Assembly: GCF_000738005.1 (NCBI RefSeq)
Contig: NZ_JHAL01000002.1
Location: 1-64,000, forward strand
Reading direction: 5' to 3'
Source: Bifidobacterium crudilactis
GTDB taxonomy: Bacteria; Actinomycetota; Actinomycetes; Actinomycetales; Bifidobacteriaceae
Length of the DNA stretch: 64,000 bases
Shown: one piece after another, positions 8,141 to 18,000 of the stretch
Numbering within the stretch: position 1 is the first letter of the stretch
How the letters are laid out: every line of letters starts with the position of its first letter
Notes under the pieces: model-generated
The model's input: the letters and a program-made list of their open reading frames with translations, nothing else
What the model was told of the DNA's origin: nothing
Databases searched by the model: none
Made by a program: the position numbers and the translations under genes

Positions 8141-8449
8141 ATGTACGCGATTGTGAAGGCCGGTGGCCATCAGGAAAAGGTCGAGGTCGGAGACGTTATC
8201 AGCGTCAATCGTCTTGACAGCAAGAACGGTGAGACCGTCGAATTCCCGGTCGCGCTGGTCGTTGACGGTGCCAAGGTGACGGTTGCCGCGAAGGATCTCG
8301 CCAAGATTTCGGTCAAGGCCGAGGTTGTCGACGACGAGGCCAAAGGCCCCAAGATCCGCATCCAAAAATTCAAGAACAAGACTGGCGTCGCTCGCAAGCA
8401 GGGCCATCGTCAGAAGCTGACGGTCGTCAAGATCACTGCGATCGCCTGA
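8141..8449 (+). CDS. rplU: 50S ribosomal protein L21
   Basis: L21 is a large-subunit protein that binds 23S rRNA with L20. The 102-aa product begins [18 protein letters not shown] and ends with the basic [24 protein letters not shown] segment typical of the family, at the family's usual length. It is followed 27 nt later by rpmA and then obgE, the rplU-rpmA-obg order conserved across most bacteria. An ATG preceded by AAGGTAGG gives a clear ribosome-binding site. Confidence 0.98.
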   Translation: MYAIVKAGGHQEKVEVGDVISVNRLDSKNGETVEFPVALVVDGAKVTVAAKDLAKISVKAEVVDDEAKGPKIRIQKFKNKTGVARKQGHRQKLTVVKITAIA

Positions 8450-8476
8450 TACAAGACTTTCCGGAAAGGAACAGAC

Positions 8477-8728
8477 ATGGCACATAAGAAGGGAGCGTCC
8501 GCATCACGTAACGGGCGCGATTCAAATGCACAGTACCTCGGTGTGAAGAAGTTCGGCGGCGAGTCTGTCATCGCTGGCAACATCATCGTGCGTCAGCGCG
8601 GCACCAACTTCCATCCTGGTCAGAATGTCGGCATCGGCAAGGACCATACACTGTTCGCTTTGGCTGATGGCAACGTGCAGTTCGGCGTTCGCCGCGACCG
8701 CAAGGTTGTGGATGTCGTTTCCGCCTGA
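8477..8728 (+). CDS. rpmA: 50S ribosomal protein L27
   Basis: L27 sits near the peptidyl-transferase centre and contacts tRNA. The 83-aa protein begins [29 protein letters not shown], the classic actinobacterial N-terminus that needs no proteolytic trimming, unlike the extended Firmicutes form. It has the standard family length. The ribosome site GGAAAGGA lies just upstream. It is co-transcribed with rplU and ends at a strong intrinsic terminator. Confidence 0.98.
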   Translation: MAHKKGASASRNGRDSNAQYLGVKKFGGESVIAGNIIVRQRGTNFHPGQNVGIGKDHTLFALADGNVQFGVRRDRKVVDVVSA

Positions 8729-8748
8729 ACCACAGTTGTAGCTTTGGC

Positions 8749-8785
8749 AAGCCGCGCCCTCTGAGGACGCGGCTTGTTTGTTTTT
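8749..8785 (+). terminator. Intrinsic terminator after rpmA
   Basis: AAGCCGCG (8749-8756) pairs with CGCGGCTT (8768-8775), followed by GTTTGTTTTT. This is a textbook stem plus U-run 20 nt after the rpmA stop. It should separate the ribosomal pair from obgE. Confidence 0.85.
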
Positions 8786-8925
8786 AACCCAAGATACTTC
8801 GTAATAGGCTCGAGGAGCTTCCCCGAGCCCAGTCTGCCGCGCGCAAGGTGCGGATGGAACATTCAGTGTGTGAAACTGCAGAGATTCCGCTGACCGCAAC
8901 AAATATTTCAGTAAGGTACATAAGT

Positions 8926-10653
8926 ATGAGTGCATTTGTAGACCGGGTTACGGTCCATGTTCGCGGTGGTGACGGCGGTAACGGCGCATCTTCGATCAGA
9001 CGCGAGAAATACAAGCCGCTGGCAGGTCCCGACGGTGGCAACGGTGGTGACGGCGGGTCGGTGATCTTCGTCGCCGACTCGAATGCCACGAGTCTTCTGG
9101 ACTATCGATTCCTGCCGCACCGTTCCGCGGATTCCGGCACGATGGGTCTCGGGGGAGACAAGGACGGCAGCAAAGGCGAGGACGTGCTGCTGCCCGTGCC
9201 GATCGGAACGGTCGTATTCGATGCCGGGGACGTGAAGGACGGCAGGAAAGCCAAGACGGCGAAACCGCTCGCCGACCTGCGTCACCCAGGAGAGCAGTTC
9301 ATCGCGGCTCACGGCGGCAACGGAGGTCTGGGGAACAGGTCTCTGGCCAATCGCACCCGAAGAGCACCCGGCTTCGCCCTGCTCGGTGAACCCGGCGAAG
9401 AACGGGATATTCTGCTTGAACTCAAATCCATCGCCGATGTGGCGTTGGTGGGATTCCCCAGCGCAGGCAAGTCAAGCCTTATCGCCGCGATGAGCTCGGC
9501 GAAGCCGAAGATAGCCGACTATCCCTTCACTACTTTGGTGCCGAACCTTGGCGTCGTCGAAGCAGGAGACCAGCGTTTCACCATAGCGGATGTGCCGGGG
9601 CTGATTCCCGGAGCGTCACAGGGCAAGGGTCTGGGACTCGAGTTCCTCAGGCATATCGAGCGCACCGAGATCATCGCGCATGTCATTGATTGCGCCACTC
9701 TTGAACCGGACCGCGACCCGATAGCCGACTACCACGCCTTGGAGAACGAGCTGTCAGCCTATGCGGATGCCTTGGATCTCCCGCTGGGAGTCATCCCCAT
9801 CGCCGACAGACCGCGCATCGTGGTGTTGAACAAATGCGATGTGCCCGAAGCGAAGGAACTCGCGGAATTCGTTCGTCCGGAATTCGAAGCCATGGGCCTG
9901 CGCGTATTCGAAGTGTCGACCGCATCCCATGAGGGTCTCAAAGAGCTGCGTTTCGCACTCTCCGAGCTTGTCTCCAAGTTGCGTGAGAAGCTCGCCGAGC
10001 AGGAGCGTGACCAGGAGCAGGAGCGTGTGGTCATACGTCCTCTTGAAACGGGTCGTCCACGCCGTAGAAACGACGAGACCGGATTCGCTTCGGAATTCTC
10101 CATCAAGCGCGAACAGGACCGGAACGGCAACCATTGGTTCGTCGTCACCGGCACCAAGCCAGAACGTTGGGTCATGCAAACGAACTTCGATAACGATGAG
10201 GCGGTCGGTTATCTCGGTGACCGACTCGCAAAGCTGGGTGTCGAGGATGCTCTGCGTCGCGCAGGGGCTCATCCCGGGGATGAAGTACATATTGGCCAGG
10301 GCAAGAACTCGGTCGAATTCGATTGGGACCCCACCATCATCGCCGGTGCGGAGATGCTGGACGGTGAGCCGATGGTTTCACGCGGCAAGGACCTGCGCCT
10401 GATGGACCAGGACGGGTACGCCCGCAGACGCAGCAACACCGAGCGCCGAGAGCAATACCACGAAATGATGGACGCCCGCCAGGCGGTCAGGGACGCGATG
10501 ATGGCTGAGCGGAAGGCCGGTCATTGGGCCGATCCCGCAGTCAAGGACGACCCTGAAGGCAAACATTTCGGCATCAAGGGCGCCGCCGGCACTGCGGATT
10601 CCAGCACCACGGATTCCGACCAGCAATCCGCGCAGGGCGACAGCGAAGACTGA
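8926..10653 (+). CDS. obgE: GTPase Obg (CgtA)
   Basis: Obg is an essential GTPase in 50S assembly and stress signalling. The 575-aa protein has the glycine-rich Obg fold at the N-terminus ([25 protein letters not shown]) and a GTPase domain with GFPSAGKSS (P-loop), DYPFTTL (switch I), DVPGL (G3) and NKCD (G4). An OCT domain follows (about residues 385-465), then a charged C-terminal tail of about 60 residues ending in a Ser/Asp/Gln-rich stretch. The ATG at 8926 matches the start of the conserved fold; the frame is open 26 codons upstream, but that part is unlike the family. It follows the terminator of rpmA, so it probably has its own promoter. Confidence 0.97.
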   Translation: MSAFVDRVTVHVRGGDGGNGASSIRREKYKPLAGPDGGNGGDGGSVIFVADSNATSLLDYRFLPHRSADSGTMGLGGDKDGSKGEDVLLPVPIGTVVFDAGDVKDGRKAKTAKPLADLRHPGEQFIAAHGGNGGLGNRSLANRTRRAPGFALLGEPGEERDILLELKSIADVALVGFPSAGKSSLIAAMSSAKPKIADYPFTTLVPNLGVVEAGDQRFTIADVPGLIPGASQGKGLGLEFLRHIERTEIIAHVIDCATLEPDRDPIADYHALENELSAYADALDLPLGVIPIADRPRIVVLNKCDVPEAKELAEFVRPEFEAMGLRVFEVSTASHEGLKELRFALSELVSKLREKLAEQERDQEQERVVIRPLETGRPRRRNDETGFASEFSIKREQDRNGNHWFVVTGTKPERWVMQTNFDNDEAVGYLGDRLAKLGVEDALRRAGAHPGDEVHIGQGKNSVEFDWDPTIIAGAEMLDGEPMVSRGKDLRLMDQDGYARRRSNTERREQYHEMMDARQAVRDAMMAERKAGHWADPAVKDDPEGKHFGIKGAAGTADSSTTDSDQQSAQGDSED

Positions 10654-10738
10654 TATTGAGAGGCGGTAATGCCTCGACCTTTGTCAGCACAAGCGGCAAT
10701 ACCCGTGTCGGCATCATTCAGGGAAGGGAACGGGTCAT

Positions 10739-11872
10739 ATGGCGACCCCATCGCAACAGCAGATACGCTCACGCATCGCGCAGGCGCGCACAATCGTGGT
10801 CAAAGTCGGTTCCAGCTCTCTGACGTCCGCTACCGGGCATCTCGACGTGCAGCGTCTGACGAAGCTCACCGGCGCTCTGGCCCAGATGTCGATGCTGGGG
10901 GCCCGAGTGGTCTTGGTGTCTTCGGGTGCCATCGCCGCAGGCTTCGGCCCCCTGGGATTCCCCGCGCGGCCCACTGATGTGGCAACCCAGCAGGCTGCCG
11001 CCTCCGTGGGTCAGGGCCTGCTTATGGCCCATTACGAGTCTGCCTTCGGACGTTTCGGGATACGCGTGGGGCAGATACTCATCACCGCCCAGGACACCAT
11101 CAGAGCCACTCAGTACCGCAACGCGCAGCGAACCCTGGAACGTCTGCTCGATCTGTCGGTGGTGCCGATAGTCAACGAAAACGATGCTCTTGCGAGCAAT
11201 GAGATACGCTTCGGAGACAATGATCGGCTGTCTGCTCTGGTGGCCAATATCGTTCGTGCCGACGCATTGGTGCTCCTCACCGATGTTGATGGGCTGTACA
11301 CCGCCCCGCCATCGCATCCCGGAGCTACACGCATCTCCTACGTTCCGGATGTGCTGGGTGTCCTTGATGACATCGAGGTCGCCGGTTCCGGCTCGCATGT
11401 GGGTACCGGCGGGATGGTCACCAAACTCGAAGCCGTTCACGTGGCCACGGCCTCGGGCATTCCTGCCGTGCTGACATGCGCCGAAAACGCCGGTCCGGCG
11501 ATGCTGGGCGACCCCGTGGGCACGGTCTTCGCACCGGTGAAGCGTCGTGGTTCGTCCAGACGCCTGTGGATTGCCTTCGCAGCTTCGCCGAGGGGCGACC
11601 TCATTGTCGACGAGGGGGCGGCCAAGGCCATTCAGACGGGCCGCGCGAGTCTGCTGGCTGCAGGCGTCGTAGGTGTCGACGGCGAATTCTCGGCAGGTGA
11701 TCCCGTGTGGATCAGCAACGAGCAGGGTGCACATCTGGCCAAAGGTCTGGCGGGATTCGACTCCGAAGAGATACCGCCGATGCTGGGCGCGAACAGTTCG
11801 CGTCTGCGCAAGGAGTTCGGCAACGAGTATGCGCATCCTCTGGTCCACCGCGATGATTTGGTGCTGGTATGA
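10739..11872 (+). CDS. proB: Glutamate 5-kinase
   Basis: ProB phosphorylates L-glutamate with ATP to gamma-glutamyl phosphate, the first and feedback-controlled step of proline synthesis. The 377-aa protein has the amino-acid-kinase domain (VVKVGSSSLTS near residue 20; VNENDALASNEIRFGDNDRLSALVA with the substrate and nucleotide loops; LLTDVDGLY; GTGGMVTKLEA) and a C-terminal PUA domain from about residue 280. A GGGAAGGGAA ribosome site precedes the ATG. It lies 85 nt after obgE, the obgE-proB order common in actinobacteria, and proA is not adjacent. Confidence 0.96.
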   Translation: MATPSQQQIRSRIAQARTIVVKVGSSSLTSATGHLDVQRLTKLTGALAQMSMLGARVVLVSSGAIAAGFGPLGFPARPTDVATQQAAASVGQGLLMAHYESAFGRFGIRVGQILITAQDTIRATQYRNAQRTLERLLDLSVVPIVNENDALASNEIRFGDNDRLSALVANIVRADALVLLTDVDGLYTAPPSHPGATRISYVPDVLGVLDDIEVAGSGSHVGTGGMVTKLEAVHVATASGIPAVLTCAENAGPAMLGDPVGTVFAPVKRRGSSRRLWIAFAASPRGDLIVDEGAAKAIQTGRASLLAAGVVGVDGEFSAGDPVWISNEQGAHLAKGLAGFDSEEIPPMLGANSSRLRKEFGNEYAHPLVHRDDLVLV

Positions 11873-11932
11873 CCTGTTGCGTGTGCTGAACGGCGCGTCA
11901 CCTTTTCGTATGCAAGCGTTAGAGTGTAAGCC

Positions 11933-13147
11933 ATGAGCATGGCATCATGGCAAACCCTAAGTGACCGCATCAATATCGTCTCCCCAAGCGCAACCCTGGC
12001 TGTCGATTCCAAAGCCAAGGCTATGAAGGCTGCGGGTGTTGACGTCATCGGTTTCGGAGCCGGAGAACCGAATTTTCCCACCCCGCAGAACATCGTGGAC
12101 ACCGCCGCCACTGCCTGCCGTGACCCCAAAAATCACCGCTACACGCCTACGGCCGGATTGCCGGAGCTCCGCGAAGCGATTGCCGCCAAAACCCTGCGCG
12201 ATTCCTCCTATCAGGTGGATGCGAATCAGGTCGTCGTGACCAATGGCGGCAAACAAGCCGTGTATGAGGTCTTTCAGATTCTGCTCGATGAAGGCGATGA
12301 GGTCATCATCCCCGCACCCTTCTGGACCAGTTACCCCGAAGTGGTGAAGCTCGCCGGTGGAAATCCGGTAGAGGTATTCTCCGGCCACGAGCAGGGCTTC
12401 ATCCCTACGGTGGAGCAACTTGAAGCTGCCCGCACTCCCCGAACAAAGGCGATTATTCTCAATTCCCCCTCGAACCCCACTGGCGCGGTATGGGACGAGG
12501 AACTGGTACGTGAGGTCGGGAAGTGGGCGCTCGACAATCATCTTTGGGTGATTTCCGATGAAATCTATGAGCATCTGACCTATGACGGGGTGCGAACCTC
12601 GTATGTGGGCGAATTGCTTCCCGAATTGAGGGACCAGCTGATTGTGCTGAACGGCGTTGCCAAAACCTATGCGATGACGGGTTGGAGGGTCGGCTGGATG
12701 GTCGCTCCTGTTGACGTGGCCAAAGCCGCGTCCAAGTTGCAGGGGCATATGACGTCGAATGTTTCGAATGTTTCCCAACGGGCGGCTCTCTGCGCGGTTG
12801 CCGGTCCCTTGGACGAGGTCGGTCATATGCGAGAGGCGTTCGACGTGAGGCGTAAAGCGATTACGACTGCGTTGAACGCCATCCCCGGCGTGTCCTGTCC
12901 CACGCCGCAGGGGGCGTTCTATGCCTTCCCCAACGTCGAGGCGCTGTTGAACAGGGCTTTGGGGCCCAAAGGGAGCATCGCGGCGAGCTCCGCCGAATTG
13001 GCTGCCCTGCTGCTTGACGAGGCGCATATCGCCGCTGTGCCCGGTGAGGCCTTCGGCGCTCCGGGATATCTGCGTTTTTCCTACGCGCTTGCCGACGCCG
13101 ATTTGGCAGAGGGCATGCGGCGCATGCATGAGTGGGTCACCGCCTGA
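11933..13147 (+). CDS. Pyridoxal-phosphate aminotransferase, class I (aspartate type)
   Basis: A fold-type I aminotransferase of 404 aa, most likely interconverting aspartate and oxaloacetate with glutamate/2-oxoglutarate in the cytosol. Visible landmarks are [12 protein letters not shown] at the N-terminus, [17 protein letters not shown] (cofactor-binding Asn), [12 protein letters not shown], the Schiff-base lysine in [15 protein letters not shown] (about residue 240) and the C-terminal FRFSYA-like Arg segment. The subgroup I-gamma of AspC (thermophile/Bacillus-like) fits better than the E. coli form. An ATG six bases downstream (MASWQ) is an alternative start. It follows proB by 60 nt and may be co-transcribed. 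Confidence 0.9.
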   Translation: MSMASWQTLSDRINIVSPSATLAVDSKAKAMKAAGVDVIGFGAGEPNFPTPQNIVDTAATACRDPKNHRYTPTAGLPELREAIAAKTLRDSSYQVDANQVVVTNGGKQAVYEVFQILLDEGDEVIIPAPFWTSYPEVVKLAGGNPVEVFSGHEQGFIPTVEQLEAARTPRTKAIILNSPSNPTGAVWDEELVREVGKWALDNHLWVISDEIYEHLTYDGVRTSYVGELLPELRDQLIVLNGVAKTYAMTGWRVGWMVAPVDVAKAASKLQGHMTSNVSNVSQRAALCAVAGPLDEVGHMREAFDVRRKAITTALNAIPGVSCPTPQGAFYAFPNVEALLNRALGPKGSIAASSAELAALLLDEAHIAAVPGEAFGAPGYLRFSYALADADLAEGMRRMHEWVTA

Positions 13148-13345
13148 CGGGGAGATTGCCGGGCCAGGAGCTTGGAGTGTCTGTTGAGTGTCTGTTGAGC
13201 GTCTGCCGAGTATGAGGCTGAACACTCGTATATGAGGCTGAGTGGACGAATTCACTCAGCCACGCTAGACTGTTCACTTGGCGGTTTTGCCCAGCTTCGT
13301 GAGACCGTTTTCGTGAGATGCGAGTACGATGGGCAAAGTTCTCCT
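13148..13345. other. Intergenic region with short direct repeats before tRNA-Trp
   Basis: Near 13176-13208 an 11-bp unit like GTGTCTGTTGA occurs three times, the third copy diverged. TATGAGGCTGA follows twice (near 13211 and 13231). No gene is seen. The tRNA-Trp promoter should be here but is not clear by eye. Confidence 0.5.
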
Positions 13346-13421
13346 AGGGAAGTGGCGCAATTGGTAGCGCAACGGTCTCCAAAACCGTAGGTTGTGGGTT
13401 CGAGTCCCGCCTTCCCTGCCA
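13346..13421 (+). tRNA. tRNA-Trp (CCA)
   Basis: A 76-nt cloverleaf. The acceptor arm AGGGAAG pairs with CTTCCCT, followed by G and an encoded CCA. The D arm is GGCGCAATTGGTAGCGC-like, the anticodon stem ACGGT/ACCGT carries loop CTCCAAA (anticodon CCA), and the T arm includes GTGGG-TTCGAGT-CCCGC. Its place before secE-nusG is the usual actinobacterial one. Confidence 0.97.
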
Positions 13422-13453
13422 ATGGATTGGCCACCAGCAAGCAAAGGACAGAT

Positions 13454-13684
13454 ATGGCGAAGGCAACTGGGTCCGATGAAAAGTCACTCAAGCCGAACTT
13501 CTTTATGCGCATCGGTCTGTTCATCAAGCAGATAATTGACGAGTTGCGCAAGGTGGTCACCCCGACCCGCAAGGAGCTCCTGCTCTGGTCGGTCGCCGTG
13601 TTCATCTTCGTGGTGCTGCTGATGCTGTTCGTTACGGCCATGGACTTCGGACTTGGCAAACTTGTGCTGTGGCTGTTCGGGTGA
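13454..13684 (+). CDS. secE: Preprotein translocase subunit SecE
   Basis: SecE is the clamp subunit of the SecYEG protein-export channel. The 76-aa product has a hydrophilic N-terminus, the conserved amphipathic FIKQIIDELRKVVTPTRKELL helix and one membrane helix (VFIFVVLLMLFVTAMDFGL), typical of the short single-span SecE. The ATG at 13454 follows AAAGGACAG. It lies 32 nt after tRNA-Trp and 29 nt before nusG, with which it is surely co-transcribed. Confidence 0.95.
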   Translation: MAKATGSDEKSLKPNFFMRIGLFIKQIIDELRKVVTPTRKELLLWSVAVFIFVVLLMLFVTAMDFGLGKLVLWLFG

Positions 13685-13713
13685 TATGCGATTTGTGCAA
13701 AGGGATTTAGATA

Positions 13714-14676
13714 ATGACTGATGATCAGAATGTTGAAGATACTTCGGCTGTGGAAGACGCAGTTGCAGGCGATGCTACGCCAATCGCCGACGAAGAACTC
13801 AACGATGCCGCACAGGTTGAGGCAGGGCTCGATACGCCTGTAGAACCGACGCCGGACCAGAACGCGCTTGGTGAGGTTGAAGGCACCGAGTCGGGTGATT
13901 TGGATGAGGACGTCATTTCGGATGCACAGTCCGAGAGCACTGCAGACAGCGATGTTGCGGATGCCGCCGTCGCCGACGAAACACAACCCGCAACCGATGT
14001 GAAGTCCGATGGCTCTGATGCAGACGCTTCCGACGACGTTGAAGATGATGAGGCTCAGGACGCCGGAGAACTCGCAGTCAAGGCCTTCTCGAAGCAGTTG
14101 CGCACGCTGGAGGGCAAGTGGTACGTTCTCCACACCTATTCAGGCTACGAAAAGCGCGTGAAAGCCAATGTCGAGTCCCGCGTGTCCTCATTCGGTCTTG
14201 AAGACAAGATCTTCCAGGTTGAGATTCCTATGGAAGAGGTCGAGAAGCACACCGACAAAGGCAAGAAGATTGTCACACGCGTGCGGATTCCCGGATACGT
14301 CCTCATTCGTATGTGGCCTGACGAGGATGCTCGTCGTATCGTTCGTGAGACCGAAGCCGTCACCGGATTCGTGGGCCCATCCCAAGAGCCGGCACCGCTC
14401 AGCCGCAAAGAAGTCGTGAACATGATGGCTCCTATGATTGCCTCCGAGGCTCTCAAAGAAGCCGGAGACAAGCCTGCTGCGGCCAAGAAGCGTCAGGTCG
14501 AGGTTTCCTTCGCCATCGGCGATCAGGTCACCGTTATCGATGGCCCATTCGCCACCATGCCTGCCGTCGTCTCCGACGTCGAGGCATCCACTCAGAAGAT
14601 CACCGTCCTCGTATCCATCTTCGGACGCGATACGCCGGTGGAGCTTAGCTTCGAGCAGGTCGAAAAACTCTCTTAA
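13714..14676 (+). CDS. nusG: Transcription termination/antitermination protein NusG
   Basis: NusG binds RNA polymerase and couples it to Rho or ribosomes. The 320-aa protein starts with about 125 residues that are almost entirely acidic and small (Asp, Glu, Ala, Ser, Thr). The NGN domain follows ([23 protein letters not shown] ... [31 protein letters not shown]), then a C-terminal KOW domain ([24 protein letters not shown] ... [17 protein letters not shown]). NusG in E. coli is near 180 aa; acidic N-terminal extensions are known in actinobacteria, and this is a long one. The stop is followed by the duplicated rplK promoter region. Confidence 0.95.
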   Translation: MTDDQNVEDTSAVEDAVAGDATPIADEELNDAAQVEAGLDTPVEPTPDQNALGEVEGTESGDLDEDVISDAQSESTADSDVADAAVADETQPATDVKSDGSDADASDDVEDDEAQDAGELAVKAFSKQLRTLEGKWYVLHTYSGYEKRVKANVESRVSSFGLEDKIFQVEIPMEEVEKHTDKGKKIVTRVRIPGYVLIRMWPDEDARRIVRETEAVTGFVGPSQEPAPLSRKEVVNMMAPMIASEALKEAGDKPAAAKKRQVEVSFAIGDQVTVIDGPFATMPAVVSDVEASTQKITVLVSIFGRDTPVELSFEQVEKLS

Positions 14677-15031
14677 ACACCTTCCGCGGTGCGTTGTCTG
14701 CCGCATGCCGCAGTCGATGTACCTTTGTACACCTTCCTTTGGCTTGCGTTGACACCGCACGCGCGGAAGGCGTTTAAGTGTGCATCTTCGGCGGTGGGTT
14801 GTCTGCCGCTTGTCGCAGTTGATGTACCTTTGTACATCCTCCTTTCGCAAGCGTTGACACAGCATGCGCATAAGGTGTGTAAGTGTGCGGCACTGGGTAT
14901 GTTGTCCGGTGCCTTTGGCACAATAAGAAAGCTTGTGACCAGCGGATGTTTCGCGGTTACAGAAGAACTATCAGTTGCGGGAGGAAGCAGCGCTTCCGTT
15001 CGCACCGCTTCACAGAAAGAAGAACCAGAAT
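14677..15031. other. nusG-rplK intergenic region
   Basis: These 355 bases hold two tandem copies of a 105-bp promoter-bearing unit (14681-14890). A short GTGCC-TTT-GGCAC hairpin lies near 14909, followed by the rplK leader. No open frame here resembles a gene. Confidence 0.7.
14681..14890 (+). promoter_or_regulatory. Tandemly duplicated 105-bp promoter region of rplK-rplA
   Basis: Unit A (14681-14785) and unit B (14786-14890) align over their length with scattered substitutions at an exact 105-bp offset. Each contains GATGTACCTTTGTACA and a perfect -35 TTGACA (14749-14754 and 14854-14859). An 18-bp spacer leads to TTTAAG (14773-14778) or TGTAAG (14878-14883) as -10. Retention of TTGACA in both copies suggests that both promoters work. 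The GTAC-containing dyad just upstream may be a protein site. Confidence 0.7.
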
Positions 15032-15463
15032 ATGGCTCCTAAGAAGAAAGTCTCAGCGCTGATCAAGCTCGAGATTCAGGCAGGCAAGGCCAATCCGGCC
15101 CCGCCACTGGGTCCTGCTTTGGGTTCGCATGGCGTAAACATCATGGACTTCTGCAAGGCATACAACGATGCCACGAAGGACAAGATGGGCCAGGTCGTGC
15201 CTGTTGAGATCACCGTTTTCGAAGATCGCAGCTTCACCTTCATCCTGAAGACCCCTCCGGCAGCGGATTTGCTTCGCAAGGCTGCAGGTGTTTCCAAGGG
15301 CGCTGGCAATCCTTTGACCACCAAGGTCGGATCCGTCACCAAGGCGCAGGTCAGGGAGATCGCAGAGATCAAGATGCCTGATTTGTCTGCACGCGACGTT
15401 GAAGCCGGAATGAAGATCATCGAGGGCTCAGCCCGCTCGATGGGAATCACCGTAACCGACTGA
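15032..15463 (+). CDS. rplK: 50S ribosomal protein L11
   Basis: L11 forms the GTPase-associated centre with 23S rRNA and is needed for RelA-type stringent signalling. The 143-aa protein begins [45 protein letters not shown], with the proline-rich hinge and the RNA-binding C-terminal domain ([40 protein letters not shown]). The ATG at 15032 is preceded by AGAAAGAAGAA. An open frame extends upstream to 14975 but is unrelated to the family. It is co-transcribed with rplA. Confidence 0.97.
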   Translation: MAPKKKVSALIKLEIQAGKANPAPPLGPALGSHGVNIMDFCKAYNDATKDKMGQVVPVEITVFEDRSFTFILKTPPAADLLRKAAGVSKGAGNPLTTKVGSVTKAQVREIAEIKMPDLSARDVEAGMKIIEGSARSMGITVTD

Positions 15464-15529
15464 ATTTATTCGTAATGAGCGGAAGGGCAAACGCTTGCCC
15501 GCACCGCGACTGCTGAATAGGAGAAGCAG

Positions 15530-16222
15530 ATGGCAAAGCGTTCCAAGAAATATCGCGAGGCGGCCGAGAAGGTCGATCGCAACAACCTGTACACAGCGAA
15601 TGAGGCAATCGCACTGCTCAAGGGTCTGCCGAAGCGTGGCTTCGACGAGACCGTAGAGGCCGTGTACCGCCTTAATGTCGATCCTCGCAAGGCCGACCAG
15701 CTGGTACGTGGTACCGTCAACCTTCCTCACGGAACCGGCAAAACCGCCCGCGTGGTGGTCTTCGCTCGTGGTCCTCAGGCGACCGCAGCTCTCGAAGCAG
15801 GCGCCGACGAGGTCGGAGATGACGATCTGATCGCCAAGGTGGCCGACGGCTACACCGATTTCGATGCCGTGGTGGCAACACCCGACATGATGGGCAAGGT
15901 CGGTCGTCTGGGCCGTGTGCTCGGACCCCGTGGTCTGATGCCGAACCCGAAGACCGGAACCGTCACGATGGATGTCGCGAAGGCCGTAACCGAAATCAAG
16001 GGTGGAAAGATCGAGTTCCGCGTGGACAAGCACGGCAACTTGAGCTTCCTCATCGGCAAGCTCTCCTTCGAGGAGAGCGCTCTGGACGAGAACTTCAAGG
16101 CCGTTGCCGATGAAGTCAAGCGTCTGAAGCCCAGCACGGTGAAGGGCCGCTACATCACCAAGGCGACCATCACCTCGACGATGGGACCGGGAGTTCCTCT
16201 CGATCCTTCGATTCTCGGCTAA
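15530..16222 (+). CDS. rplA: 50S ribosomal protein L1
   Basis: L1 forms the mobile stalk at the ribosomal E site and often represses its own operon. The 230-aa protein shows the family signature [14 protein letters not shown] (about residues 140-155), [14 protein letters not shown] and the C-terminal [23 protein letters not shown] gives a good ribosome site. It lies 66 nt after rplK. A long perfect hairpin follows the stop codon. Confidence 0.97.
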   Translation: MAKRSKKYREAAEKVDRNNLYTANEAIALLKGLPKRGFDETVEAVYRLNVDPRKADQLVRGTVNLPHGTGKTARVVVFARGPQATAALEAGADEVGDDDLIAKVADGYTDFDAVVATPDMMGKVGRLGRVLGPRGLMPNPKTGTVTMDVAKAVTEIKGGKIEFRVDKHGNLSFLIGKLSFEESALDENFKAVADEVKRLKPSTVKGRYITKATITSTMGPGVPLDPSILG

Positions 16223-16242
16223 TACCGAAACGCTGCAAATGC

Positions 16243-16274
16243 GAGGGCCCGGACGGTTTACCGTCCGGGCCCTC
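16243..16274 (+). terminator. 14-bp hairpin after rplA
   Basis: GAGGGCCCGGACGG and CCGTCCGGGCCCTC form a perfect 14-bp stem with a TTTA loop, 20 nt after the rplA stop. There is no U-run, so it may act as an RNA 3'-end stabiliser or a Rho-assisted terminator. Confidence 0.7.
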
Positions 16275-16332
16275 CTGCGTTCCCGGCAGTCTGGACCCTT
16301 GTACTAACTGTGCGCAACACCACGTCGAAATA

Positions 16333-16403
16333 GATAACTGCACTAAAAGGACAGCAATTGGGCAATAATTTCTCGGGAAAGCTGTCCTTTTAGTGCAGTT
16401 ATC
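16333..16403 (+). repeat. 71-bp hairpin element, copy 3
   Basis: It has identical 23-bp arms at 16333-16355 and 16381-16403. The loop resembles the reverse complement of copy 1's loop. It lies between convergent rplA and the PucR-type regulator gene. Confidence 0.95.
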
Positions 16404-16437
16404 GTATTAGGAGGGCTCTTTGCGAGTGCATCGTCGC

Positions 16438-18000
16438 TCAGCTCCGGGAATCCTCGATGAGCCCGATTTTCACTGCGGTGAGCAGCACATAGGCTTCCCG
16501 TGGATTCATCGGGTCCCAACCGGTGATTTCGACAGAGCGCTTCAACCGGTACCGCACCGTATTGGGATGGACGTTGAGTTCCCGTGCGGTGATTTCCAAC
16601 GAGCTCCCTGACAGCAGGAAGGTGCTCAGGGTTTTCAGCAGGGGATTGCTCGCATCTTCGCCACGGAGGCTCGCGTAGACGGAAGTGTAGAGTTCCTGTC
16701 TCGCGATAGCGTCCCCGAACAACGCACGTTCGGGAAGGACGTCGTCGGCGCGCAGAGGCCGAGGTATACCCGTGGACTCATTCAGCCCTGTCATCGCCGG
16801 AGCGGTCTGGTAGGTCATCAAGGCGGCACGGATGCTCTCGGCTGCGCCCGAGACCTGATGACGCAAGGGGCCCAGGCACAACGGTCCCTCGTCGAAGTAT
16901 CTCATCAGGGGTTCGAGGAATTCCTCGGCGGTGCCCTTGTCCCGCGGATCGACCAGCACTACAAGAAGGCCGTCATGGTTCGACAGCAGGCATTCTCCAC
17001 CTTGCGCACGGATGGTTCCACGTATGCGACGCTGGACCAGACCGGATTCCAGCTCTCTGCCGTCCGCGAGCTTTCCTACGACCGCGAAGCAACGATAATC
17101 ATTCGTCCAGCCGAGCATGCCCATGCGCGAGGTGACATGATGGTCGGTGACGTTGTCGATGAGGTCCTCGATGGTGAGAGTCTCGATGCGAGTGTCCCAA
17201 TCGCCGCGTGCCTCGGCGGAGGTGGCATACACGGATGCCGCGGAGAAGGCCACTTCGCGGGCGTAGTAGAGCATGCCGTTGCGTATTTCCTGCTCATCCT
17301 CGGGTTCGCTGAAGCCGGATATATTGCGCTCCAGAATATCGACTATGAGACGGGTGACTTCAAGAGCCTGCTTCAGACTAATCGCTTTGGTGAATTCCAA
17401 AGGGGCGACGAAGAAGATATGGTCCGTCGACGGGCGCGGCCCGGTGGAAGAATCGGTGCTTTTCCTGAATTCCTTCATCCAAGCCAGGAAATCGGATACA
17501 GCCGTTTCGATGATGAGGTTCAGCAGTTCCTTGTCCTGTGTGCTCAGATTGCTGTGCCAGGCTAGGTCGCGATCGAGATGCAGGATGGCCTTGTCGACGG
17601 CCTTCTGGACACCTTCAGGAAGCTCGGGAGAACTGTCATGCTGAGTTTTGAGACTCATGCGGTCGGCGACTTCCTGTGTGTCGCTCAAAGCCACAACATG
17701 GTCCAGCTGTGATTCGACGGTCTCCTGATTCTTGTCCTCGTCCGGTTGCGAAGCGGTATTGCGGCGTTTTCGCCGTCTTGCCGAAGTTGATTGCTCTTTG
17801 CCGGAGGTGCCGCCGCCTTCGCCATCGGACTTATGGTTGCCGGTGTCGCGGTGTTTGGCGCGTTCTTCATGCGCATCTGCCGAATTTTCTCCGGATCGAC
17901 GCAGCTCGGGGTTGAACAGGGCGACCGCATCATGGGCTACTTTCGCCAGGGTCCCGGCGTTGGACCGTTCTTTCGGCTTGGATGATTTGCTACGGCTCAT
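16438..18000 (-). CDS. PucR-family helix-turn-helix transcriptional regulator
   Basis: A 520-aa regulator. The first 150 residues are charged and low-complexity. A central region (about 200-420) resembles the GGDEF-like PucR/CdaR middle domain. The C-terminus (about residues 450-515) is the PucR-type HTH: LLKTLSTFLLSGSSLEITARELNVHPNTVRYRLKRSVEITGWDP. The overall shape resembles FasR of Streptomyces, which controls fatty-acid synthase genes, and the fas block lies about 9 kb away; regulation of fas by this protein is inference. Its ATG overlaps the stop of the upstream membrane-protein gene (ATGA at 17997-18000), implying translational coupling. Mycobacterial FasR is a different (TetR) protein. 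Confidence 0.75.
   Translation of the reverse strand: MSRSKSSKPKERSNAGTLAKVAHDAVALFNPELRRSGENSADAHEERAKHRDTGNHKSDGEGGGTSGKEQSTSARRRKRRNTASQPDEDKNQETVESQLDHVVALSDTQEVADRMSLKTQHDSSPELPEGVQKAVDKAILHLDRDLAWHSNLSTQDKELLNLIIETAVSDFLAWMKEFRKSTDSSTGPRPSTDHIFFVAPLEFTKAISLKQALEVTRLIVDILERNISGFSEPEDEQEIRNGMLYYAREVAFSAASVYATSAEARGDWDTRIETLTIEDLIDNVTDHHVTSRMGMLGWTNDYRCFAVVGKLADGRELESGLVQRRIRGTIRAQGGECLLSNHDGLLVVLVDPRDKGTAEEFLEPLMRYFDEGPLCLGPLRHQVSGAAESIRAALMTYQTAPAMTGLNESTGIPRPLRADDVLPERALFGDAIARQELYTSVYASLRGEDASNPLLKTLSTFLLSGSSLEITARELNVHPNTVRYRLKRSVEITGWDPMNPREAYVLLTAVKIGLIEDSRS

Noticed and set aside
11957-13255. 432-codon minus-strand frame opposite the aminotransferase
   Set aside because: The sense strand has all aminotransferase motifs; the antisense product is low-complexity and unlike any family I know.
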